Shown here one piece after another: positions 1 to 5,495 of a DNA stretch of 5,550 nucleotides; positions within the stretch are counted from its first letter, which is position 1; every line of letters starts with the position of its first letter. The DNA is from Acinetobacter sp. (GTDB taxonomy: Bacteria; Pseudomonadota; Gammaproteobacteria; Pseudomonadales; Moraxellaceae), in NCBI GenBank assembly GCA_008017255.1, contig SSHD01000005.1, forward strand, positions 1 through 5,550, given 5' to 3'. Both the position numbers and the translations under genes were made by a program. The notes beneath the pieces are model-generated. The model ran no database searches, had not been told where the DNA came from, and worked only from the letters and a program-made list of their open reading frames with translations.

Positions 1-345
1 ATTAATGGTTTTATTAATGCTGTCACTGGTCGCAGCAGAGACAAGATTGACATCACGTCCACCGACTTTACCATAGGCATGAAACACAAAAGGTGCTGTC
101 ATGCCTGACACATCTACGGTATATTTGCCATCGGCTTCAATATCAACCGTTTTTTGCACTCCTTTGGCATCTTTTACCGTCACTTTCCCCACGATCGGCG
201 CACCTGCCGCTGCTGTACCAGAAATCACTTGTTTTTCAGCTGGTTGAGTGACTGGCGTAGTATTTTGCTTTGAATCGTCATCTGAATCACAAGCTGTAAG
301 CCCCATGATTGTGCCGCACAACATGGCTAAAGTTAGTTTTTTCAT
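1..345 (-). CDS. Putative lipoprotein, N-terminal part only (gene cut by the window edge)
   Basis: An open frame begins at an ATG at 343-345 and runs off the left edge after 115 codons with no stop. Residues 1-18 form a short lipoprotein signal peptide (MKK, a hydrophobic stretch, lipobox L16-T17-A18), with Cys19 as the predicted lipidated residue. An acidic cluster follows (D20, S21, D22-D24), then a polar Thr/Pro/Gln linker to about residue 38. From residue 40 the segment ISGTAAAGAPIVGKVTV, followed by a DGKYTVDVSG stretch, resembles a carboxypeptidase-regulatory-like (transthyretin/Ig-type) beta-sandwich domain. Such domains usually serve as adhesion or structural modules. The start is supported by AGGGGA at 353-358, seven bases upstream of the ATG. 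The product should be anchored in the inner or outer membrane. Asp at +2 retains lipoproteins in the inner membrane in E. coli, but that rule may not hold here. The specific function is unknown and the C-terminal part is not visible. Confidence 0.85.
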   Translation of the reverse strand, partial: MKKLTLAMLCGTIMGLTACDSDDDSKQNTTPVTQPAEKQVISGTAAAGAPIVGKVTVKDAKGVQKTVDIEADGKYTVDVSGMTAPFVFHAYGKVGGRDVNLVSAATSDSINKTIN

Positions 346-400
346 TTAGATTTCCCCTTTACAAACAAGTTCTTCATAAACCTAATCTAAACGAATCGAT

Positions 401-429
401 TTTATAGTCCTCACTTGGGGATCTCTAAA
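401..429 (-). promoter_or_regulatory. Candidate sigma-70 promoter of the lipoprotein gene
   Basis: On the minus strand TTTAGA (424-429, four of six matches to TTGACA) is separated by 17 bp from TATAAA (401-406, five of six matches to TATAAT). Transcription would begin near 394 and give a leader of about 50 nt before the ATG at 345. The -35 lies in the tail of the tex terminator, so the lipoprotein gene can be transcribed independently although it follows tex in the same direction. This is inferred from motif matches only. Confidence 0.45.
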
Positions 430-459
430 AAATATAGGCGGTTTAAACCGCCTATATTT
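427..459 (-). terminator. Rho-independent terminator of tex
   Basis: Positions 430-459 are a perfect 30-bp palindrome with 15-base arms (430-444 and 445-459). Read on the minus strand it folds into a stem with a GGCGG/CCGCC core flanked by ATATA/TATAT pairs and a small TTTAAA loop. Six consecutive T follow (minus-strand reading of 432 down to 427). It lies 46 nt past the tex stop codon and in the right orientation. In the plus direction the hairpin is followed by TTTGTAACAC, a poor U-tract, and no plus-strand gene reads into it, so it mainly serves tex. Confidence 0.9.
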
Positions 460-505
460 GTAACACTTTATTTTTGCATTGGCTTTTGTATTAACGACTA
501 TACAA

Positions 506-2854
506 TCACTTCGACCCTTTCACACCGGCCTGCAATAACAATGCACCCAAACCACCAATTTTTTGCTCTTGTGGTTTTTCAGTTTTAGGCTTGCTCTGTT
601 GCGGACGCTTAAAGTCACCCTCTTTACGTGGTGGACGTTGACCTTGCGGCTTACGCTCGGTTCGCTCTTGCACTGGGCGCTGCGGTGAACGTGGTGCTTT
701 CGCAGGTGCAGCACCTTCAGCACGCATACTCAAGTTGACACGTTTACGTTCTGCATCGACCTGTAATACCCGAACTTGTACAATTTGACCCGGCTTCACG
801 ACTTTATGTGGATCGGCAACAAATTCATTGGCCAATTCAGAAATATGCACCAAACCATCTTGGTGTACGCCAACATCTACAAAGGCACCAAAGTTGGTGA
901 CATTGGTCACTACGCCTTCTAACTGCATACCTTCAGTCAATTGATTCACTTCGGTAATGTCGTCACGGAACTTGGCCGTACGGAACTCTGGACGCGGGTC
1001 ACGACCTGGTTTTTCCAACTCAGCTAACACGTCTTGAATGGTCGGTAAACCAAATTTATCATCCACAAATGCAGCAGCATCAACTTGGCGAATAATTTCA
1101 GTATTGCCAATAATATTTTTCACAGTAGTGGCTTTTGCCGCGACAATTTTTTCTACTAAAGCATAACTTTCAGGGTGTACCGCAGACGCATCGAGCGGTT
1201 CAACACCATCTTGTACACGCAAGAAACCCGCCGATTGCTCAAAAGTACGCTCGCCTAAACGAGGTACTTTTTTCAGGGCTTGGCGGCTGTCAAAACGACC
1301 ATGTTCTTTACGATAATCAACTATTTGCTGTGCAATCGACTTATTCAAACCTGCGATATAGGCCAGAATTGCAGGTGATGCAGTATTGACATCTACCCCA
1401 ACCGAGTTCACACAATCTTCGACTACCGCTTCCAGCGTTTTGGCTAAACCTGTTTGGTTGACATCATGCTGATATTGACCCACTCCAATCGATTTAGGAT
1501 CAATTTTAACCAGTTCCGCCAATGGGTCTTGTAAACGGCGGGCAATTGACACTGCACCGCGAATTGATACATCTAGCTCTGGCAGCTCTTGCGAAGCCAA
1601 CTCAGAAGCAGAATAAACTGATGCACCTGCTTCACTCACTGAAACACGGGTCAAGGTCAAGTCAGCATTTTGCGCCATCATTTCCGCAACTAAGCTTTCA
1701 GTTTCACGGCTTGCGGTACCATTGCCAACCGCAATTAAATCGACTTTAAATTCACGGCATAGGCGTGCCAATTCGGCAATCGAACCGACTTTATCTTCTT
1801 TTGGTGCAAATGGATAAATAGTGCTATGTGCTAAGACATCGCCTGCATCACTGACCACAGCCAGTTTCACACCTGTACGAATACCAGGGTCAACACCTAG
1901 CGTTGTACGACCACCCGCTGGCGCAGACAGCAATAAATGACGCAAGTTTTCAGCAAACACATGCATCGCTTCGGCTTCCGCCGCTAAGCGTTTATCGGTC
2001 AGTAATGAATGTTCGATTTGTGGGCGTATTTTGCCCAACCAAAACAGTTTTGCTGTTTGCTTTAAATAATCTTGACGTGTTTGTGGCTGAATATGTTCAA
2101 GATTGTATTCAGTTTCAATACGCGCCAATGGTGCATCATCTTCACCACTCACTTTTAAACCCAATACATTTTCTTGCCGACCCCGTAACATTGCCAATAA
2201 ACGATGCGAGGGTACTTTGTTGAGATTTTCGGAAAATTCAAAATAATCACGAAATTTCTTGCCGACTTCTTTTTTCTCATCCGAAGCCACGGTGCTTTTC
2301 AAGACCGCTGTTTTCGAAAAAATTTGTTTTAATTCCGTGCTTAAGGCAATATTTTGCGCCCAATCATCAATTAAAATATGCTGTATGGCATCGAGCTGAC
2401 TTTCTAGGTCTGTATAATCTGCATGGCTAAAACCCGCCAAAGCGGCACTTGGCTCAATTTGCTCGGCAAGAATTTTTTCGGCAATTGCCCCCAAACCAGC
2501 TTCTTTGGCTTTAAACGATTTACTGGTACGTTTTGGTCGATACGGTGCGTAAATTTCTTCTAAAGCATGCTTGGTTTCTGCCGCATTGACCCGTGCTAAT
2601 AAATCATCGCTCAATTTATCTTGTTCTTTTAGTGACTCCAGCACTTTTTCACGACGATCAAATAAATCACGCAAATAGGTTAAGCGTGTATCGAGTTGGC
2701 GTAACTGCGTATCGTCTAAGCCTTGCGTGACTTCTTTACGGTAACGTGCAATAAAAGGAACGCTCGCACCTTCATCAATTAAAGCAATAGCCGCTGTTAC
2801 TTGGTTTGGACGTACAGCAAGCTCATTTGCCAACTGCTGAACTAAATCAGTCAT
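506..2854 (-). CDS. tex: Tex, S1-domain RNA-binding transcriptional accessory protein
   Basis: This encodes 782 residues, a normal length for the Tex/YhgF family, which are cytoplasmic nucleic-acid-binding proteins affecting transcription and RNA-linked gene expression. Visible parts in order: an all-helical Tex N-terminal region (about 1-310), with conserved PFIARYRKE near 33-41 and IYAPYRPKR near 101-109; a YqgF/RNase H-like domain from about 318 with LGVDPGIRTG (319-328); a helix-hairpin-helix region (about 484-547); an S1 OB-fold (about 642-711) with NFGAFVDVG and GLVHISEL; and a basic, Pro/Gln/Lys/Arg-rich tail (712-765) ending in a short GGLGALLLQAG segment. A frame-compatible ATG lies 12 codons upstream (2888-2890). 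I prefer the ATG at 2852-2854 because the family begins near MTDLVQQLA and because the upstream ATG lies immediately downstream of a consensus -10. The ribosome binding site is weak (GGA near 2865-2867). The gene diverges from ompR and appears intact. Confidence 0.96.
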   Translation of the reverse strand: MTDLVQQLANELAVRPNQVTAAIALIDEGASVPFIARYRKEVTQGLDDTQLRQLDTRLTYLRDLFDRREKVLESLKEQDKLSDDLLARVNAAETKHALEEIYAPYRPKRTSKSFKAKEAGLGAIAEKILAEQIEPSAALAGFSHADYTDLESQLDAIQHILIDDWAQNIALSTELKQIFSKTAVLKSTVASDEKKEVGKKFRDYFEFSENLNKVPSHRLLAMLRGRQENVLGLKVSGEDDAPLARIETEYNLEHIQPQTRQDYLKQTAKLFWLGKIRPQIEHSLLTDKRLAAEAEAMHVFAENLRHLLLSAPAGGRTTLGVDPGIRTGVKLAVVSDAGDVLAHSTIYPFAPKEDKVGSIAELARLCREFKVDLIAVGNGTASRETESLVAEMMAQNADLTLTRVSVSEAGASVYSASELASQELPELDVSIRGAVSIARRLQDPLAELVKIDPKSIGVGQYQHDVNQTGLAKTLEAVVEDCVNSVGVDVNTASPAILAYIAGLNKSIAQQIVDYRKEHGRFDSRQALKKVPRLGERTFEQSAGFLRVQDGVEPLDASAVHPESYALVEKIVAAKATTVKNIIGNTEIIRQVDAAAFVDDKFGLPTIQDVLAELEKPGRDPRPEFRTAKFRDDITEVNQLTEGMQLEGVVTNVTNFGAFVDVGVHQDGLVHISELANEFVADPHKVVKPGQIVQVRVLQVDAERKRVNLSMRAEGAAPAKAPRSPQRPVQERTERKPQGQRPPRKEGDFKRPQQSKPKTEKPQEQKIGGLGALLLQAGVKGSK

Positions 2855-2892
2855 CGTAATAGATTCCACAAGGGTTAAGTCTAAAAGCATTG

Positions 2893-2921
2893 ATTATAAA
2901 GTCCAAGCCCATAAAATCCAC
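2893..2921 (-). promoter_or_regulatory. Candidate tex promoter
   Basis: The minus strand carries a perfect TATAAT (2893-2898). The -35 is poor: GTGGAT at 17-bp spacing, or TGGATT at 16 bp. Transcription would begin around 2885-2887, giving a leader of about 31 nt to the ATG at 2854. The start would fall within or just after the ATG at 2888-2890, which excludes that codon as a translation start. Evidence is the consensus -10 and its position only. Confidence 0.5.
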
Positions 2922-3110
2922 TATTGTTTTTTGAATATTGTGCGTCAATTTGATGAAATCGCGTTACGGCGCAAATTTCGTGACTTGCGACAACATTGGG
3001 CAAATCTAAAGTTATTTCATCTAAATATGAAAAAATCACTAGATTGTCATGCTTTTACCTGTATATATTTAGTATCTATCACTTGATTTTATAGGCAAAA
3101 TTTGTTGATT
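2899..3110. other. Divergent tex-ompR intergenic region, upstream half
   Basis: This stretch separates the two divergent promoters. About 2940-3003 is relatively GC-rich, while 3004-3110 is strongly AT-rich. A 6-bp dyad TTTCAT-(6)-ATGAAA lies at 3015-3032. ATCTAAA occurs twice, at 3004-3010 and 3019-3025. A weak alternative plus-strand promoter can be drawn from TTGTCA (3044-3049) to TATATT (3064-3069), but its 14-bp spacer is too short to trust. The region plausibly holds regulator sites, but I can identify none with confidence. Confidence 0.4.
2931..3086 (+). other. Unexplained short open frame in the tex-ompR intergenic region (possible small protein or gene remnant)
   Basis: A plus-strand frame is open from 2841 to a TGA at 3084-3086, partly overlapping the 5' end of tex. 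Possible starts are TTG at 2931 (51 aa), GTG at 2940 (48 aa) and ATG at 3027 (19 aa). None has a recognisable Shine-Dalgarno sequence. Codons 2940-3012 read like a real amphipathic, Arg-rich helix (RQFDEIALRRKFRDLRQHW), and the DNA there is richer in GC than its surroundings. The last 20 codons are AT-rich and look non-coding. I do not recognise the protein. It does not resemble GreB, which occupies this position in E. coli. Chance openness is the default explanation. Confidence 0.15.
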
Positions 3111-3116
3111 TATAAT
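3111..3116 (+). promoter_or_regulatory. Candidate -10 element of the ompR-envZ promoter
   Basis: A perfect TATAAT lies at 3111-3116 on the plus strand, in an AT-rich stretch. No good -35 exists at 16-18 bp: TTATAG at 3089-3094 is the nearest and matches poorly, and TTGATT at 3083-3088 is 22 bp away. A promoter here would therefore depend on an activator or on AT-rich upstream contacts. Transcription would begin near 3123, leaving a leader of about 117 nt before ompR. The -10 is centred in an inverted repeat, CAAAATT (3096-3102) and AATTTTG (3123-3129). Confidence 0.4.
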
Positions 3117-3153
3117 ATAGCCAATTTTGTGCAACGCATCGTATAGTTTAGGG

Positions 3154-3185
3154 TCTGTTCGCACTGCACACATGCTTGCGACAGA
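3154..3185 (+). promoter_or_regulatory. Stem-loop in the ompR leader
   Basis: The left arm TCTGTTCGCA (3154-3163) pairs with TGCGACAGA (3177-3185) with one bulged T. Inside the loop, GCA (3166-3168) and TGC (3173-3175) can extend the stem around a CACA tip. No U-tract follows, so this is not an intrinsic terminator. It would sit in the 5' untranslated RNA, about 55 nt before the ompR start. I recognise no riboswitch or known leader class. The structure is inferred by eye from complementarity. Confidence 0.35.
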
Positions 3186-3210
3186 ACATATTGCATACGA
3201 CATAAACACG

Positions 3211-3227
3211 ACGATAATAAACGATAA
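3211..3227 (+). repeat. ACGATAA direct repeat, 10-bp period, before ompR
   Basis: ACGATAA occurs at 3211-3217 and again at 3221-3227, exactly one helical turn apart and just upstream of the ompR ribosome binding site (TGGAG, 3229-3233). Related ACGACATAA lies at 3198-3206. OmpR proteins typically bind tandem sites with a 10-bp half-site period, so autoregulation is conceivable, but the motif does not match the E. coli OmpR consensus and it lies inside the leader. Confidence 0.3.
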
Positions 3228-3239
3228 CTGGAGCACATC

Positions 3240-4004
3240 ATGAGTTTAGTTGTACCTGCCGAATCGACAGAAACCGTACACCATGAAACAGATCGCGTCG
3301 AACGCATATTGGTGGTCGATGATGATGTGCGCTTGCGTACCTTGTTACAACGTTTCTTAGAAGATAAAGGCTTTGTGGTTAAAACTGCGCATGATGCCAC
3401 GCAAATGGATCGATTATTACAACGTGAGTTATTTTCGCTGATCGTGTTGGATTTTATGCTGCCAGTGGAAGATGGCTTGAGTATTTGTCGTCGTTTACGC
3501 CAATCCAATATCGACACACCCATTATTATGCTGACCGCGCGGGGCAGCGACTCAGACCGTATTGCAGGGCTAGAAGCTGGTGCAGACGATTATCTGCCGA
3601 AGCCATTTAATCCGAATGAATTACTGGCACGGATTCGTGCAGTGCTGCGCCGCCAAGTCCGTGAAGTGCCAGGCGCGCCAAGTCAACACGTCGAAGTCGT
3701 CAGTTTTGGACCTTGGGCTTTAGACCTGTCCACTCGCACTTTAACCCGCGAAGGTCAAGTGGTGACTTTAACTACTGGTGAATTTGCGGTACTCAAAGCC
3801 TTGGTACAACATCCACGTGAGCCTTTAACCCGTGACAAGCTCATGAATTTGGCACGTGGTCGTGAATGGGGTGCAATGGAGCGCTCAATCGATGTACAAG
3901 TGTCGCGTTTACGCCGCTTAATTGAAGATAACCCTGCACGAGCACGCTATATTCAAACCGTTTGGGGTGTAGGCTATGTCTTTGTTCCAGATGGTGCAGA
4001 GTAA
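3240..4004 (+). CDS. ompR: OmpR, osmotic/envelope two-component response regulator
   Basis: A 254-residue DNA-binding response regulator that receives phosphate from EnvZ and acts at target promoters. The receiver domain spans about 22-137: acidic pocket D27/D28, phospho-acceptor D71 in LDFMLP, switch T99 in IIMLTA, and K121 in DDYLPKPF. These equal D11, D12, D55, T83 and K105 of E. coli OmpR with a constant shift of 16. The linker RQVREVPGAPSQ leads to the OmpR/PhoB winged helix (about 153-250), whose recognition region RSIDVQVSRLRRLIED and end YIQTVWGVGYVFVPDG are nearly those of E. coli OmpR. The N-terminus has 16 extra residues, and no internal Met could give a shorter start. The ATG follows TGGAG at 6-bp spacing. 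It is co-transcribed with envZ, 15 nt downstream. In Acinetobacter baumannii the orthologous pair is reported to affect phase variation, osmotic tolerance, motility and virulence. Confidence 0.97.
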   Translation: MSLVVPAESTETVHHETDRVERILVVDDDVRLRTLLQRFLEDKGFVVKTAHDATQMDRLLQRELFSLIVLDFMLPVEDGLSICRRLRQSNIDTPIIMLTARGSDSDRIAGLEAGADDYLPKPFNPNELLARIRAVLRRQVREVPGAPSQHVEVVSFGPWALDLSTRTLTREGQVVTLTTGEFAVLKALVQHPREPLTRDKLMNLARGREWGAMERSIDVQVSRLRRLIEDNPARARYIQTVWGVGYVFVPDGAE

Positions 4005-4008
4005 GTGT

Positions 4009-4022
4009 AGGGCATTGCGTTG
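4009..4022 (+). promoter_or_regulatory. Ribosome binding site and TTG start of envZ
   Basis: AGGG (4009-4012) lies 7 nt before TTG (4020-4022). The frame is closed by TAG at 4008-4010, and the only codons between that stop and the TTG are GGC, ATT and GCG, so no upstream ATG, GTG or TTG exists in frame. The first in-frame ATG is codon 40 (4137-4139), which has no clear Shine-Dalgarno and would start at the edge of the first membrane segment. TTG is therefore the best-supported start. Confidence 0.7.
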
Positions 4023-5495
4023 AAACTGGACCCGATTGACGACCCGCAAGCATTTACCGACTTTGAAGCCTATTCTGAAAAACCACGCACCCAATGGGAA
4101 CGGTTGTTAGATAAAATCAAACCTCGTTCCGCGGCCATGCGTACCACCATCTTGGTGTTATTCATGGTGTTTTTTAGCTTATTTATGTCGCTGTGGTTTT
4201 TTTGGCGCACACTTTATTTACCAGAATTACAACAACATGCACGCTATTTAGCCATAGAACTGGAACTGGTCAACAACCCAAATCTGCGCATTATTCATGG
4301 CGACACCGAAGTCGACATTGACACCTGGCTAAAAAACCGAGTTGGTATCGAATACATTACCGATCCGAAAAAATTTCCTAAAATCGAAGATAAATTTCTC
4401 GCCGAGCTGATTACCAATCAACTGGAAAAGAAACTCGCCAAAGAACTGGGGCTAGAAAACGCCAATGAAGTCACGGTTTATTTTAAATTTAAGCCAATTC
4501 CACGTTTTTGGATTCAAACCCCAGAAATGAACGGCAATTGGGTCAGTGAACCGCTCAAAACCTATGCCAACTATAGCGTTGAACTGATTGCAGCGTGGTT
4601 ATTTGGCGTGCCGATTCTGTCCTCGATTATTATTTTAATTTTAGTCCGGCAAATGAATCGCCCGATGCGGCGCTTGCAAAATGCCGCGACCAATTACAGC
4701 AAAACTGGCACAGCACCCTATTTGGACGCCAATCACGGGCCATTTGAAATTCGTCAGGTCAACCGCGCCTTTAACCACATGGTCTATACACTGGAGCAAA
4801 CTGAGCGTGATCGACAAATCATGTTGGCAGGTATTTCACACGACTTACGCACACCACTGACTCGCATTCGCTTGAGTGCCGAAATGATGCCTGATGAAGA
4901 TTTTCTAAAAGAAGGCTTAATTTACGATGTTGACGATATGGATGCGATTTTAACTCAGTTTATATCTTATATGCGTGATGGCTCGGACGAAGAGCTGACC
5001 GAAACCAATCTCAATGCCTTGCTGCAAGAATTGGTGGTGCAATTCCAACCCTTAGATATTCGTTTTCAGGCACAAGCACTTTCGGTTATTCCGGCACGCA
5101 GCATGTCATTAAAACGCCTCATTGCTAACTTAATCAATAACGCCAAGCGCTATGGTGCAGAACCCATTGAGTTGTCGGCAACGCAGCTCGATGGACATAT
5201 TTTAATCACTGTTGCCGATCATGGCGAGGGCATTCCGCCCGATCAAGTGGAAGAATTGATGCAGCCTTTTGTGCGGGGTAATTCAGCCCGCACGGTACAA
5301 GGCAGCGGGCTAGGCTTAGCAATTGTGAAACGTATTATTGACATTCATCAAGGGCAAATCAGCATCTGCAATCGCGCACAAGGCGGTTTAGAAGTGAGTA
5401 TTCAACTACCCATTCCACCAAGCAAAGCCAAAGCAGAAGAAGTGCAAAGCAATGCCATTGAGAAAATCAAACAAACCTTAACTGTGCGGTTTTAA
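4020..5495 (+). CDS. envZ: EnvZ, inner-membrane sensor histidine kinase
   Basis: A 491-residue kinase partner of OmpR, made from a TTG start. Layout: a cytoplasmic N-terminal segment (1-40), longer than in E. coli EnvZ; membrane helix 1 (about 42-62); periplasmic sensor (about 63-187); membrane helix 2 (about 189-209); HAMP linker (about 210-262, with P215); dimerisation/phosphotransfer domain with ISHDLRTPLTRIRL, phospho-accepting H274; and a GHKL ATPase with N box LINNAKRYG (N374), G1 DHGEGI (400-405), F box QPFVRG (415-420) and G2 GSGLGLAIV (428-436). All catalytic motifs are present, so kinase and phosphatase activity are expected. Of the sensor, only the end (FWIQTPEMNGNWVSEPL, 163-179) recalls E. 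coli EnvZ. A charged tail follows the ATPase (about 467-491). The gene follows ompR by 15 nt without overlap, on the same transcript. No terminator is visible within 55 nt downstream. Confidence 0.95.
   Translation: MKLDPIDDPQAFTDFEAYSEKPRTQWERLLDKIKPRSAAMRTTILVLFMVFFSLFMSLWFFWRTLYLPELQQHARYLAIELELVNNPNLRIIHGDTEVDIDTWLKNRVGIEYITDPKKFPKIEDKFLAELITNQLEKKLAKELGLENANEVTVYFKFKPIPRFWIQTPEMNGNWVSEPLKTYANYSVELIAAWLFGVPILSSIIILILVRQMNRPMRRLQNAATNYSKTGTAPYLDANHGPFEIRQVNRAFNHMVYTLEQTERDRQIMLAGISHDLRTPLTRIRLSAEMMPDEDFLKEGLIYDVDDMDAILTQFISYMRDGSDEELTETNLNALLQELVVQFQPLDIRFQAQALSVIPARSMSLKRLIANLINNAKRYGAEPIELSATQLDGHILITVADHGEGIPPDQVEELMQPFVRGNSARTVQGSGLGLAIVKRIIDIHQGQISICNRAQGGLEVSIQLPIPPSKAKAEEVQSNAIEKIKQTLTVRF

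Noticed and set aside
520..723. Second minus-strand frame over the Tex C-terminal tail
   Set aside because: It is a +1 shadow of the low-complexity basic tail. The Tex frame continues intact to its stop, so there is no sign of programmed frameshifting.
1135..2223. Three plus-strand open frames of 75-106 codons within tex
   Set aside because: They are antisense to well-conserved Tex coding sequence, lack ribosome binding sites and show His/Gln/Leu-rich shadow composition.
2954..2989. Possible hairpin GAAAT...ATTTC with an inner GCG/CGC
   Set aside because: The pairing is short and interrupted with no U-tract, so it is not distinguishable from chance.
3450..3475. Val in place of the Gly that follows LP near the OmpR phosphorylation site (LPVEDG versus LPGEDG in E. 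coli)
   Set aside because: The residue after Pro in this loop varies widely among response regulators, and all catalytic residues are intact.
3110..3523. 137-codon minus-strand open frame across the ompR promoter and 5' end
   Set aside because: It is antisense to the conserved OmpR receiver domain, is rich in Ser, Thr, Arg and Cys with no domain pattern, and its end falls in the intergenic AT-rich DNA. It is a shadow frame.
4005..4019. Possible internal promoter or terminator between ompR and envZ
   Set aside because: The 15-nt gap contains only the envZ ribosome binding site, which fits a simple operon.
3841..4053. 70-codon minus-strand frame over the ompR-envZ junction
   Set aside because: It is antisense to the OmpR winged helix and the EnvZ start, with no supporting signals.
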